A stretch of DNA of 64,000 nt from Diphasiastrum complanatum (GCA_029204225.1 CM055104.1:43367148-43431147); one strand, 5' to 3'. Counted from the first letter of the stretch, positions 22,241-35,200 are shown. Notes: generated by a model from the sequence alone, not told the origin. Numbers and translations: made by a program.

Positions 22241-25200
22241 TTGAAGGTGTTGGATAATGAAACATCTGTTTCACAAGCAAATGGTGAGGTGTGCATGATC
22301 AAGGGGATAGGCACAGTTTCAATCCAACTGCCTGATGGCAAAAGCAGGATGATCAGGGAGGTACTTTACGCACCAGGTTTGAAGAAAAATCTACTTTCTG
22401 TTGGAGTCATTACTGATCAAAAGTTGAAAGTAGAATTCGCCCATGATCGTTGCTTTGTGAAGGATGCGAACCAAAAGTTTAAAGTTATTGCGAATGGAGT
22501 AAGAGAGCCCAATACAAAATTGTACAAGTTGAATGCTACAATCAAGGGGCAACATGGACTTGTATCATCCGTTCCTTCTCAAACTGAGTTGTGGCACAAG
22601 AGGCTTGGTCACTTGAACTTGGGAAGCCTCAGTTTGATGAGAAAATTGGAGATGGTAACAGGACTGTCTACCATAGAGGATCACTTGAAATCAATGTGCG
22701 AATCTTGTGTATATGGAAAGTAGCATCGAGAGAAGTTCAATAAAGGAGGTGTTGCAAGAGCAAAGAACATCCTGGATTTAATCCACACAGATTTATGCGG
22801 GCCTATGAGGACCATGTCCTTAGGAAAAGCGTCGAAAATCAGACATGTAAGAAGATCAAAGTCCTAAGATCAGATAGTGGAGGTGAGTATAAGTCTAATG
22901 ACTTCAATGATCTTTGTGATCAATGTGGGATCAAAAGACAATTTACGCAAGCATACTCCTGCTCTCAATGGTGTAGCTGAACTCAAAAATCGTACGATTG
23001 TGGAGAGTGCCAGATCTATGCTAGTTGAGATGAAACTACCAAAAGATTTTTGGTCAGAAGCATGTAGCACGGTAGTCTATCTTCAAAATAGAAGTCCTAC
23101 CGTTGCCATACCAAAAATAGCACCTGAGGAAGCATTCACAAACAAGAAGCCAAAGGTGAACCACTTGCAAATCTTTGGATGTAAGGCCTTTGTACATATT
23201 CCTAAGGAAGAGAGACGTAAACTTGATGTAAAAGCTATCAAGTGCATATTCCTAGGATATGATGATCGCGTGAAGGGCTATAGATGTTTTGATCCAGTCG
23301 AAAACAAAATCCATATAAGCCGAGATGTTATCTTTGATGAATCCAAGATGTATGAAGATGAAGATGCTGAGAACATAGACACATCCAGTAGGAAAAATGG
23401 TATAGTGAGGATACCACCTGATGATGATCCATTCATTGACCTTCCGAGTGATGAACATGAGGATACATCACAAGATACTACTACTCAACCTCAAGAAACA
23501 GATTGGAGAGGTAGGGACAAACTTTTGGTGCAAGAAGAATTGAAATTGCAAGTGACAAACGCAAGGAGAAAGATGTACCATGGGATACATTTTCACCAGG
23601 AAGCCGATCACCTGACAGAAAGCTCCCTAAATGGTTTGAGAGATTGATGGAGAGCCGCGACATAGATGACTTTCCAGGATCATCTAACCAGGGAGAGCTA
23701 CGAAGATCAACAAGAGAGAAGATACTACCTGAAAGGTATGAAGCAAATAATGCTCTCTTATCTAGCATTATTCAAAGCAAAGAACCTTCGACTTATAGTG
23801 AATAGAAGGATGATGACATTTGGATCACGGCCATGGGAGAGGAGATGGAGTCAATTGCTAAGCATAGCACATGGGACTTAGTAGAACCACCAGTTGGCAT
23901 GAAACCCATTGGTTGCAAATGGGTATACAGAACTAAGTACCATGCAGATGGAAGTATAGCAAAGCACAAAGCAAGATTGGTGATCAAAGGGTACGCACAA
24001 AATAAAGGCATTGACTATGAGGAGACCTTTGTGCTGGTTTGTAAGTGGAATACTCTACGTCTACTTATTGCTTTAGCTTCACATTTTGGTTGGCCTTTGT
24101 ATCAGATGGATGTAAAATCTGCTTTTCTAAATGGTGAGTTAGAAGAAGAAGTGTTCATGGATCAACCTGAAGGGTTTGTAACGAAAGGATAGGAAAATAA
24201 AGTATGTTGCTTGAAGAAAGCGCTTTATGGTCTTAAACAAGCACCACGTGCGTGGTATAGCAGGATTGATGCCTACTTTCGTTCAAAGGGGATGGTGAGA
24301 ACACATTCTGATCCAAATCTATATGTCTTATGCTTTGATGGTATGGTTGCTTTGATTGCTCTTTATGTTGATGACTTGATTATTAAGGGAAATAATCAAG
24401 AGATGATAGACATGATCAAGAAAGACCTCATGGAACAATTTGAGATGACGGATCTCAACCTGATGCATTACTTCCTTGGAGTAGAAGTGTGGCAAAAAGG
24501 ACATGAAGTGGGTTTAACACAGGTGAAGTATGTCAAAGAGTTGCTGCACAGGTTTAGGTTGCAGGATTGCAAACCAGTAAACACTCCTATTGAACCAGGT
24601 AAAAAGCTTTCTAAGCTTGATGAATCACAGTCATTTGATGCTACACTATATAGACAGTTAGTAGGGAGCTTGATTTACCTTACCACAACTAGACCAGATA
24701 TATGCTATGTTGTTGGCTTTGTAAGTCAGTTTATGGCAGCACCTACGGAAACGCATTGGAAAGTAGCTAAACGCATTTTGCGTTATGTGAAAGGCACTTC
24801 AGAGTATGGCTTGATTTACAGGAAGCATGATGGTTTACCTGAGTTGTGTGGCTATGTGGATGCGGACTGGGGAGGTGACTATGATGATCGTAGATCCACC
24901 ACAGGGTATATATTCCGGTTTTGTGGTAATTGCTTTTCCTGGTCTAGTAAGAAGCAAAGTACAATTGCTCTTTCCACCACTGAAGCAGAGTATAAGGCAA
25001 TGTGTAGTGCTGCACAAGAAGCTATATGGTTGAGACAAATCTTGGAAGAAATTGGCATGAAGCAGAAAAATCCCACGAAATTACATAGCGACAGTCAGAG
25101 TGGCATTCAGCTAGCAAAGAATCTAGTGTTCCATGCAAGAACTAAACACATTGAGATTCAATATCACTTCATACGTGAGAGGCTGCTGAGTTGTGAAATT

Positions 25201-25314
25201 CATGTTGTTCATTGTAGCACAGAAGAACAACTAGCTGATATTTTCACTAAACCACTTACTGGAGAAAAGTTTGATAAGTTTAGATCAAAGCTTTCTGTAT
25301 TTAAAGTTTGTTGA
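22241..25314 (+). pseudogene. Copia pol: protease end, integrase, RT, RNase H (broken)
   Basis: Order: protease C-terminus plus GAG-pre-integrase (22241-22723; LPDGKSRMIREVLYAPGLKK, LWHKRLGHLN), then integrase. Integrase keeps the first Asp (HTDLCGP, about 22786), the second (RSDSGGEY, about 22870) and the Glu (NGVAELKNRT), but sequence between the first two Asp residues is deleted and a frameshift lies near 22950. RT covers 23833 to about 24600 with KWVYRTKYHADGSIAKHKA, CLKKALYGLKQAPRAWY and the active site LYVDDLI, broken by a TAG at 24190. RNase H (24830-25200) has VDADWGGDYDDRRSTTGY and STTEAEYKAM. The last 367 codons (24211-25314) are open. Confidence 0.93.
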
Positions 25315-25357
25315 CTTTAAAGCTATGTATATGACTGTATAAAACTGACTCTACTTT

Positions 25358-25366
25358 AAGGGAGAG
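25358..25366 (+). promoter_or_regulatory. Polypurine tract of nested copia
   Basis: AAGGGAGAG directly before the 3' LTR; plus-strand priming site for reverse transcription. Confidence 0.8.
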
Positions 25367-25642
25367 AGTTAGAATTAAAGTTAGAATCACTGTGTTACTG
25401 TACTGTGGGTCCTATCAGTGGATAAGGATCAGTTGGCCTTGCCACGAGGCAAGTCGATGGGACATGCGTCCTGCCAACGGCAACCTGGGTCATGCATGGG
25501 TTGCTTGAGTGAACAACTATATGTACAATGTAATTTCATTTTGAAAAATATAGTTGCTACGTGAGGTTGCTGAGGAGAGTGATTTTCTGTCTGTGTTACT
25601 GTGTAGCATGATCTGTGTTCCTGTGCAAAGCAAATTCTAAGT
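25367..25642 (+). repeat. 3' LTR of nested copia
   Basis: Same 276-bp length as the 5' LTR. It starts AGTTAGAATTAAAG, ends AAATTCTAAGT and is followed by the ACGTG duplication. Confidence 0.9.
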
Positions 25643-25647
25643 ACGTG

Positions 25648-26820
25648 TAGATAAGGTACAAGCGTCACATGCATGGTATGGACATATTGACCATTAGATT
25701 CTCTCTCACAAATTTATGAAAACAAGTTCAAATCCTAATCTTTATCTTCTCATAAATGATGATAGCATTGCCTGAGTTGTACTATATGTTGATGACATAA
25801 TTTTCATGTGCAATGATGAGAGTCTCATTCGCTCTATCAAAGCCAGTTTGTGCAAGCAATTTGAAATGACAGATTTAGATCTTATGCATTCTTGGGAGCT
25901 GAAGTATGGCAAAATGGCAATGATATCAGGCAATGTCAAAGCAAATATGTTTTCTTGATTCTACAGGGATTTCACATGAAAAAGTGTAATCCATCCATTA
26001 CTCCATGTGAAGTTGGTAAGAAGTTGTCTCGTGTTGTAGTGGTCAAGTTGATGCTACATTATTTCATCAACTAGTTGGAAGTTCGATTTATCTTACGACT
26101 ACTCACCCTGATATTTGCTATGTTGTGAGCTTAATCAACCAATTCATGTCATTACCTACATTGGATCATTGAAAAGCGGCAAAAAGAATCTTGAGGTACG
26201 TAAAAGACAGATCCAACATTGGCTTGGTTTATATAAGACAAAATGATTTACCTAGATTGCAAGGGTATGTTGGCGCTGATTGGGCTAGCGATGTAGATGA
26301 TAGGATGTCAACTACTAGATATGCTTTCAACTTTGGAAACGCCTTTTTTTAATGGTCTAGAAACATGACACTATTTCTCTTTCGTCGACAGAAGATGAGT
26401 ATAAAGTGTTAAGTTATGCTACTCAAGAAGCTATATGGTTGCGAAGATAAACAAAACACATCCTACTATTATCATCAACGATAGCCAAAGCATGATACAG
26501 TTGGCCAAAATTCTAGTATTTCATGCAAGAGCTAAACAAATTAAAGTAACATATCACTTTGTGCATGAGAAATTACAATATGAAAATATTAGTGGTAAGC
26601 ATTGTTCCACAACGTTGCAACTTGCTGATATATTTACAAAAGCTTTTAGTAAAGACAAGTTTGAGACTTTTAGAACTAATCTTGGTATGGAAATAATCAT
26701 GTAAAAAGTTTCTCTTAAGAACTTCTCAATACTAATGTGTGATACCATCATAGAGGTATGTTCCATGAATAGCATAGTTCTTAGACTAAGTGAGAGACGT
26801 TGATTATTGAGGGAGAGAGT
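25648..26820 (+). pseudogene. Outer copia element, rest of RT, RNase H and polypurine tract
   Basis: Continuation of 20521-21008 after the inner element: KVQASHAWYGHID, then VVLYVDDIIFMCNDES (RT active site), FEMTDLDLMH, RNase H fragments near 26250-26450, and a closing ORF 26435-26704 with DSQSMIQLAKILVFHARAK and CSTTLQLADIFTKAF. Many frameshifts and stops. A polypurine tract (GAGGGAGAGAGT) is at 26809-26820; the LTR that should follow was not delimited. Confidence 0.88.
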
Positions 26821-26984
26821 AATGTGTGCTTCTTTTACAGTTATTGTCTAAGTTCAATGGTAACACCTTTTCCTTAGTTCTAGAGATATTGGGCCGATTC
26901 TTTTATGAGCCTTATGTTAAGTACTCAAGTGGTTTTTTTTTGTACTTGATAATTAGTTAGTGTGCATACATAGTTGGTGGTGAG

Positions 26985-27385
26985 CAATCATGTTCTTCTT
27001 GTCTCGAAGTACTTAATGTTCTACTACTGAGTTGTAAGAGGGATCTTCCGTGAATGTAGTGGTTTTAAAGTGCAATATAAATGCCCTTCGTAATGTGGTC
27101 CAATCTTCTTCTTCGGCAGCCTCTAGGTTGAAATACCAATCATTGGTAAAATTAGTGAGGCACAAGTTAAAATACTTCATCATCGACTGGCCATCATTTG
27201 TCTCACAAGTCTTGCAGGCTTTTACATACATTTAGAGAAACCTCGTAGGGTCACCTTGGCCGTTAAACTTTGGTAGCTCTATCTTAGACTGACCTCTATT
27301 ATGGTCCAGGGCATTTCCGATGTTTGCCATGATGGAACTACTACTAGTGAAATTGGTTGTGCCCGTAGTCTCTAATACGCTAGAT
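26985..27385 (-). pseudogene. Ty3/gypsy gag fragment
   Basis: The minus strand reads IELPKFNGQGDPTRFL, a stop, then MYVKACKTCETNDGQSMMKY, LCLTNFTNDWYFNLEAAEEE and WTTLRRAFILHF, typical of the gypsy capsid domain. It is broken by one stop and truncated after about 95 codons. Confidence 0.8.
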
Positions 27386-28330
27386 CTGGTGGATGTCAAA
27401 GATTTTGGAGGTCGGAGTCTTGCAAATCTTTTTCCTGATCATAAATGCATTAAAATCTAAATGTGAAGGTAGGATTGTTTTTGTATTTTTGATGTTTTTG
27501 AATGTTTTTTGGTTTTGTTCTTTTAGGCACTTCAGTGAGATCACTTTTGGGCAACAATGCTCTATGTTTTTGGGATTTCTATCTTTCCTAGAGCAATTCG
27601 TTAGAAGTAGCACATATCAAGGCACCTGCAATTATAGATCCATCCAAGATCATGATATTTCATATGTTCACCTTACAGATTGCCCTGTAAGGAAGGAGGA
27701 ACATGCCAAAGTTGTGGGCCATCTGCGCTAGTAAACATGTTGACTGTGTAATCATGCTAGAGAGACCACGACCAAACTCCCCTCTACGGCATAACTCGAG
27801 CTCAAAAGTGGAAAGCACCAAAACTCATGCCAGAGTCTCCCATGGAGGGTAACCTATTGGATTATTCTCCTACTAATTGAGTAATCGACATTTTAATCTT
27901 CATCCAGCTTGTTTTTAGACCTGCAAATTTATTCGTGTTTTACACATTCTGCATAACTACTCGGAAACGGCTGACAGTGTCAGGATTTTTGAAATTTTCG
28001 TCTTTCGAAAATTTTCTCTCACTTCGGCTTTTTTGCAAAATGCCAGATGCCTCAAATGTTAAGAAAATAATTTTGGCGAAGACCTTCACATTATTTGCAT
28101 TTTTCGCATGACAATTACATTCATTTCTACAAAGTGACAGTTTACGTTCAAATCTGCAAGCAGACTGTTTACGACCAAAGCCACCGACTTGCATTAATTC
28201 ATCAAGCAAGTAATTTCTGAGAAGTACTAACTAGATGGATGCCAGCACATCACAACCAACTAGATGACGCATTTGACGATTTAATTGCTTAGTATAAATA
28301 GTTGTTCATATTCCTACATCTTAAGCATGC
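27386..28330. other. Non-coding retroelement DNA with an LTR fragment
   Basis: No gene seen. 28219-28328 is nearly identical to the reverse complement of 39566-39675 and includes a TATAAATAG box, so it is probably an LTR promoter fragment. Confidence 0.5.
28219..28328 (+). repeat. LTR-like fragment, inverted copy at 39566-39675
   Basis: About 110 bp shared in inverted orientation, including ACTAGATGGATG, ATGACGCATTTGAC and TATAAATAG...CATATTCCTACATCTTAAG. The TATA box suggests U3/R. Confidence 0.7.
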
Positions 28331-30790
28331 GATCCGAGATTAGTTCTCTAGGAGTTCCAAATCTTCCAATGACTTGTTCTAACAGGAATCGCGCCGTTTT
28401 TTTTACTTCTCTTTAGACACTGCCTTTGCTTCATCCCACTTAGTAAAGTAGTCTGTAGCTGCGATAATATAGTGTTTCCGAGATGATGATGTTGGGTGAA
28501 TTGGACTATAAAGTCGATTCCCCATTTTTCAAATTCCCATAATATATGTTTTCGAGATGATGATGTTGGGTGAATTGGACCTATAAAGTCAATTTCCCAT
28601 TTTTCGAATGGTATTGAACTTGGATGGGGATGGGGGACCTAGTCCGATTTACCCTGGTCTCTACACGTTGGCAAATGTCACAAGCTCTAGCATGAGCATG
28701 TGCATCCTTAAACAATGTTGGCCACCAATATCCTACTCTTAAGATTTTCTGACTTGTTAGTTGACCAACAAAGTGTGTACCACAGGCAGAATTGTGACAT
28801 TCCTCTAGGATGAAACTTGTCTCTTCAAGAGTCACACATCTTCTATAGATTCCTTCTACTCCTCTTCGACATGGGATTCCACCTATCAATGCAAAATTTA
28901 AGGCTTGTGTACATAGCTTCCGCTTCTCTTGAGAAGTCATTGTGTCTAGTGTTTTTAAAGTAGACAGATACGTAGCTAAATTAGCATACCATTATGTGAT
29001 CATGGTAAAGTCTATTCACAATAGGTCGTAAATGATCATTTTCCCAATCACTATCATTGGTCGTAATATTTCTCAACTTGCAAATGCAGTCATTTAGACC
29101 TTGTAATCGTGGTGGTTTGCTTTGCAAGTCATAATCAAATTCTTGCAATGACAAAATCCATTTCATTAAGCAACCAGGTGGTTCCAACTTGTTCATCATC
29201 AGTGTGACTGCTTCGCTCTTTGTAAAAACCGTTACTTTCTTGTGTAGAAGATAGTGTCTAAATCTAGTAGCGGCATATGAAATCCCCAGATAGATCTTCT
29301 CAGCTTTTGTATACTTGAGTTCTGCTGCATTTAGTTTACGACCAACAAAGGTGATTGGATGATAGACTTTATTCCATATTTGGGCTAGACAACAGTTAAT
29401 ACAGGTGTCTGTAGTACTAGTGAACACGTAAAATTCACGATCATACATCGGCAGTTTCAATATCGGGGCTTTTGCTAAGTCTTCTTCCAGGTTCCGAAAG
29501 GATTGTTCACATTCCTTATTCCAATTCCACTTAGATTCCTCTTTCAATAATCCAATCATAGGGTAGGTTATTGAGGCATAGGCCATCACGTAGTTTCTAT
29601 AATAGCCTATCCCTCTTAAGAAAGATTGTAATTGGGTAACAGTGGAGGGTGACATAATGGCTAAAAGCATTGTGATCTTTTCTGGACCGGTGGCTATACC
29701 ATAGCGGCTCTGACATGCCCTAATAGTACACCACCATAGGGTACTCCAAATATACACTTGTTGGCATTTAGGGCTATACAAGTAGTAGTACACTTCTGAA
29801 AACATTTTTCAGGTATCGCTAAATGTTCTTTAACAGAAAATGCTCCACATAAATCATCCATAAAGATTTTCAAGTTTCTGTCTAGGATATATTGAAAATT
29901 TTCATTCATAAACCTTTGATGTGTGACTGGAGCATTTGATAAACCGAAAGACATAACGTGATAGGCAAAAACTCCAAAGGTGGTGGTGAAAGTGGTTTTA
30001 AGCTTATCTTCTTCGGCAATGGCTATTTGGTTATATCCAGCAAAATATTCCATGAAAGAGTAGATTTCTCTCCCTACCAATTCTTCTAGCACTTGGTCTA
30101 TAAAAGGCAATGGGTAATAATCTTTTCTCGTATGTTTGTTTAGTTGCTGATAGTCAACACAGACTCAAATTTGAGTAGAATTCTTTTTTGTCGTGAGACT
30201 ATTGGTGAACACCATTCAGTATTGTCCACAGGAAAGATCAATTCAGCTCCTTTCAATCGTTCTAATTCTTTCATACTCCTTCTTTCATGTGAAATGACAA
30301 TCTCCATTGTTTCTGCCTAATGGGTTTAGCATTAGGTTTCAGAGGTATAGTATGCTTCACTAAATCTGGAGGTATTCCTTTCAGATCTGAACAATTCCAA
30401 GCAAATATGTGCTGCTATTTCTTGCACAAGTCCTCATAGGTTTTCTTGTCTTCTGGGCTTACGTGAGCACCTACCTTGATCTTCTTAGGTTCATCCTTTG
30501 TTCCAAGGTTTATAAGACAGATATCAGGCTCCCTAACCTTGGGAGGCAGTTCATCTAGGATATTCCACTCTAAGCCTAGTACATCCCTCAATTCTACATC
30601 TTCATCTGTCGATGTTTCAGAACTGGTATCACTATCAATAAACTCTTCCCATTCAGTTGATGCAATTGGCGCTCTCTCAGATTGAGGTACTTCTGGGTAT
30701 CCATCAACCACTACTCTTTCTTTCCCCCTTCCAAAAACTACTCCAACTTCTATCCTTTTCCTGGGTTCGGTTGAACCGTTGCACACATCA
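28331..30790 (-). pseudogene. Ty3/gypsy pol remnant A
   Basis: Read on the minus strand from high to low coordinates: protease-RT spacer (30415-30786, acidic, VELRDVLGLEWNILDELPP); reverse transcriptase (29694-30110, IYSFMEYFAGYNQIAIAEED, MSFGLSNAPVTHQRFMNE and a FMDD active site where YVDD is usual); RNase H (28981-29660, FLRGIGYYRNYVMAYASI, YTKAEKIYLGISYAATRFRH); and the integrase zinc finger (28581-28940, HARACDICQRVE) with the start of the catalytic core. Frameshifts separate the blocks and integrase is truncated near 28.4 kb. Confidence 0.88.
28472..28618 (-). repeat. Tandem duplication inside integrase
   Basis: Two copies with a period of about 77 bp share CGAGATGATGATGTTGGGTG followed by AATTGGAC(C)TATAAAGTC. 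They fall in the integrase core start of remnant A and disrupt it. Confidence 0.75.
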
Positions 30791-31830
30791 CACCCTTTGA
30801 CATGGTAATGAATATTTTTTTAAACTTAGTGGACCACCACAACCCATGTTGCAGCACTTTTCGGTTGGTAGCTTCGGCAGCGAAATGCCCTCCACCTATT
30901 CCTTCGTGGGCAATACTTATGACTTCAGACACCTCGTGCGTGAGGACACATCGACGTATGATTTCATCATCGCACATGAGATATAGTTGTCTAGCTATCA
31001 ATGTATAGGGGCAACTTGACAATCAACTTGTTTCATTCTATCTTGTTCATCTGGGGGGGGGAGATCCCGACATAAGGAATCCAACAATGTTAGTAGCCCA
31101 CTCAAGGATGGCGTCGATGTGGAACATGAAGGTGTCAAGGAGTTTGTCATCAACCCCGATACTCTCATGAACATTACGAATCCATGAGAGGTGATCAGCC
31201 AGATAGTGTTGCTTACCCTTGCGAATGACTATTTTGAAGCCAAACTCTTGGAGAAGCAGCAGCCACCTAGTGATCTGTGTCCAGTCATGCATGGTCTATT
31301 TACCAGATACAGTAGGGCTTGGTGATCTAAGAAGAAAACAAAGGGATTGGCTAGGAGGTAATGGCGGAATTTCTTCACATTATATACCATGGCTAGTGCT
31401 TTTCGTTCGGTGGTTGCATAGTTCATCACCGCAAGAATCAACTGCCTATGGACATGAAATTCTACAGTCTAGATAGGGGGTTGTAGGATTGGTGTAGTTT
31501 CTAAGGCTTTCTTGAGTTTATGAAATGCCTCAATAGCTTCAGCTATCCATTCAAATTGGATGGTCAATTGGTATATCAAACGAGCCAGTTTGACGAAGTT
31601 CAAGACAAACCCCCAATAATAATTGCAATGTCCCATAAAGATCTATACTTTGCGTACAACTCCAGGTTCAAGCAGAGAAAGTATTATGTGTATTTTGTCA
31701 ACATCAATGGTGATACAATGCCTCAAAACAATGTGGCCTAGCACTATGTCGTATGTGACCAGAAATTGGCATTTGGCCAGGTTTAGAAATATGCCGAATA
31801 ATCGACATTGAATGAACACTTTTTCTAAGC
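30757..31830 (-). pseudogene. Ty3/gypsy pol remnant B
   Basis: A different gypsy copy joined to remnant A near 30.78 kb. The minus strand shows the RT thumb/connection (31480-31800, VQIFMGHCNYYWGFVLNFVK), RNase H (31047-31441, ERKALAMVYNVKKFRHYLL and FFLDHQALLYLVNRP) and the integrase zinc-binding domain (30750-31022, RCVLTHEVSEVISIAHEG). Several frameshifts; no RT active site. Confidence 0.85.
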
Positions 31831-31906
31831 ATGATAGATGCTCAACTCGAGAGGAGCGATGAGAGAGAAAGATGAGAGAGAGTGAAAATGTGAGAGGGGG
31901 GCGTCA

Positions 31907-31911
31907 CACAT

Positions 31912-32006
<95 letters not shown>
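31907..32006. repeat. Long (GA)n microsatellite
   Basis: About 100 bp of nearly pure GA with one GG interruption. Confidence 0.95.
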
Positions 32007-32007
<1 letters not shown>

Positions 32008-35000
32008 TGAGAGGGGCGAACATTATGGCTGATTTTTTTTTAAGGTTAAAATCTGGCGAACATTCAAAATGAAAGGCTGACATGTTCTTACAAAAGAAAC
32101 AAAACTTCAAAGTTGAAGAGATGAATTGATTCTTATTCACTTGAAAAAATCCAAAAGGAAATTTTCAGAATTCTAGCAAATCTGACCCACCTCCACTAGT
32201 TTTATCATCACTCTCTCAATATTGATCGAAATCACAAAAACTCAGTAATTCTGAAAAGCTACAACAAGCTCTATCAGCTTATAGCATCAAATCAATAATT
32301 GAAAGTGATTTTATAGGTCAAATTAGCAACAAAACAGGTGTGAAATCTTTGAAGGAAGAAAACTAGTAAAACTAGAACTAGAAAACAAGATCTACCATAA
32401 ATTTTTGAATACTAATCCAAATGACCTGTCATATGGATCAGATCAAAGCTAAGATAATACTCTATTATATTATGTAAATAAAATTGAAATAAAGACTAAA
32501 ATCAAATCTAAAGAATTCAAACAAAGTGAAAGGAAAATTCTAATCACCTATTTTGATAGTTTTGCAATAGCTTTTGCACATCTCACCCAAATGGCTTGAA
32601 AATTGATGCAAATTAAAGCTAAAACAAAGCTCTACAAATATATGGAATCAAATTAGAAATTAATACCAAAATTGAATGCTGAAAATTCGTTTGAACATAA
32701 CTGAAAATTTAAAAGTTCAAAATTAGCAAAAAGAAAACTACAAAAACAATAAACTCATCAAATCTAATGGACTTCACATAGGATCATCATGAATCATGGA
32801 TCTGTGCTCTGATACCAAGAAATGTCATGTGTCAAATCCCAAACTAATAGCAATAACAATGATAGTAAAGCTAAATGCAAAAAGAGTAAAAGACAATGAA
32901 GATAACATATCCATAGAATGCTAGAAACACAAAGATATCCATTGAATCACATTAAAAATGACATAAAGAATACAATTAATGAAAATATGAGCACGAATTT
33001 ATGTAGATAGGGCACATGAGACCTAGCAAAGGAGATCCCCATAGCTCACATTCACAAGGAGGAAACAAGAAGCTCTCACTTGCAAATGAGCCAAAAGATC
33101 CCAAAAGTGACGTCTCTTGCTTAGCTATAGACAATGCTCTTACTTTCTAAACATAACTATCTTGAGGGATAGTAAACCCTTATTAAGTAGTTAAATTCAA
33201 TTTTGCTTCTCATTCTATAACTCTACATATCTCTCTCTCCCTCTCTGCCTACGGCGCCAGCTACTCCTATGACCTAACACTCCCTTCTCCTCTCGTGACC
33301 TGACCCATTCTCTCTCTTACCTAACCCTACACCTATAGGCAGCGCTCGTGCCCATGCCACCTGCACCTCACATATAATTTTTTTTTTTTGAAAAGGGTCT
33401 GTTGACGTCAACGCCCAACCGCGCCACCCCCAGACTCAATGCCGAAAGAAAAAAATTAAATTAAATTTTTGGTTTCTTAAATTCTATTTTCTTTTAGGGT
33501 CCAAACATTCTTGGGTGGATGTGGCCAGTTCTGGGCCCCATCCAAGGGCTTTGCGTACTCCTGTACAAGTGAAATTGCGGAAGAATCTGTGGAAGGGGTG
33601 GGGAATTTCACAAAATAAAAGAGGAGGGAAATATATGAAGCATAAAGGGTTTCCAGAGCTGAGTGGTGCTCTTGTTGAGGTTTCAAAAAGAGAGAATCCT
33701 CGATGCATGCAACTACGTCTATCGGATTCAGGCCGACTCCAACTACGACGACCTACTTGATCACAGCTTTGAAGTCACTGAATCGATGCAGTCGATTCCA
33801 TAGCCATCATGAAATAGATTGATTTACAGATTTGGCACAACGGAAGTGCACTATTGCGGAACTTTAGAGCATTATGATCGACTCAAACTATTAATCATAT
33901 AAAGCGATATAATCCATGAACAATTTATCTGCAAGCAAGAATCAATCAGAACAGAAATAAAATAAGCATTCAACATGATGTACACGACCTATATTTAGTA
34001 GAACATTGATTATATAGTTGTGAATAGATACAGTTTGAATGCAGACAAAGTCGTTGTCTTCCTGAAACAATAATATGTGATAATAAAGAGAAAGAACAAA
34101 AAAATTGCGCTTTAAATGTTCGATTGACATGCTAGATCAATTATTGAGCTAATTGATAAGTTGTTAGATATATACACATAGCTGACTAATAAAAGAGTGT
34201 TTAGTCTGTACTTTACAAATGGGATTAAGGCACTACGTGTTGTTAGCAGTCGCTTTTGGACAGTGTCAGATTCTATTAGAGATTCTGTCCAAACGTGATG
34301 AAGCAACACTTGAGTCATCGAATGTTCGAGTCGACTATTTGAGCTAATAGTGACATACGACTAGTCGATGAAGACGATAGTCGATGTGGGATGGTGGCCA
34401 AATAGCTAAACGGTAAATGGTGGTCAAATAGTTGGTGTCGGACAAAGTCGTTGAGGTCCAACGAATAGTCAATCTCAGCTGAGTTGACAAAACATTGTCA
34501 TTGATTTCTTTGTATTTTTGCAAACTGTTAGAAAACAAGTGTATTTATGTAGAGTGTGCAATTGTACAAGTATTTACATACAACAAATAAATGGATCTAG
34601 ATTAGTAATGAGTTAAGGGATGGAGAGGATAGAAATCCAACAACTTTGAGTTGAAAGTAAGCAAAAAATAAGAAACAGAAAGTATACGTACATGCAAGCA
34701 AGCAAAACCCTTGCAAAAATAAAAAAGTCAAGAAAGGAAAACTTTTTACAGATGATGACAAGGGTGAAAACAATTTTATAATGCTCATCCAGAAGCTAGT
34801 AGGCTGTTCGATGTGCTCATTTTTAAAAGTAGTAGCACTCAAGTAATGCCAAGCTTATGCAAGATCAACACTAAGTGATATTCCAACTCAAGACTAAGGT
34901 TGTTGGTGGGGGCCATGTTGAACATAAGATATGCTTTCAAGGCACAATACTTGGTAATAACCATCTACTCTAAAGTCGTATTCTTTTCGGCTGATCCTGT

Positions 35001-35190
35001 ACACTTGGCACGAAGAGTTGTTATTTTCAGCTCATTCTGCTGGAGTGCTGACTCATAATTTTCTTTTGAGGCCACAATGTTAAATTTTAATTTGTTATAT
35101 TGTGTCTTATATGTTCCCCTCTTTCGTATTGATGAGAAACACTAGAGGGAAAGTCGATGTCTAGTTGGGCATTTTGTGCGTTGTTGAGAG
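32007..35190. other. Non-coding retroelement DNA including a minus-strand PBS
   Basis: No coding sequence seen. A primer-binding site on the minus strand at 32806-32817 implies an LTR to its right, but no second LTR copy was found. ORFs at 33477-33760, 33942-34130, 34112-34538 and 34597-34842 are short and domain-free. Confidence 0.5.
32806..32817 (-). promoter_or_regulatory. Retrotransposon primer-binding site
   Basis: The minus strand reads TGGTATCAGAGC, the Met-tRNA PBS. The adjoining LTR (right side, from 32818) would end in GACATTTCT on the minus strand. Confidence 0.7.
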
Positions 35191-35200
35191 TCTTGGCCAA

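Larger units (their letters stand above)
21004..25647 (+). mobile_element. Nested Ty1/copia LTR retrotransposon with target-site duplication
   Basis: Two LTRs of 276 bp (21009-21284 and 25367-25642) enclose PBS, damaged pol and polypurine tract. The 5-bp duplication ACGTG is at 21004-21008 and 25643-25647. The target is the RT gene of another copia element. The LTRs differ at 12 of 276 positions by my count, 11 of them transitions. The internal region lacks a recognisable gag and part of integrase, so the element is defective. Confidence 0.92.

Noticed and set aside
28472..28618. Short spaced repeats considered as a CRISPR-like array
   Set aside because: Only two copies, both within an integrase coding region of a eukaryotic retrotransposon.
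31904..32140. ORF encoding poly-(Leu-Ser)
   Set aside because: Translation of the (GA)n microsatellite on the minus strand.
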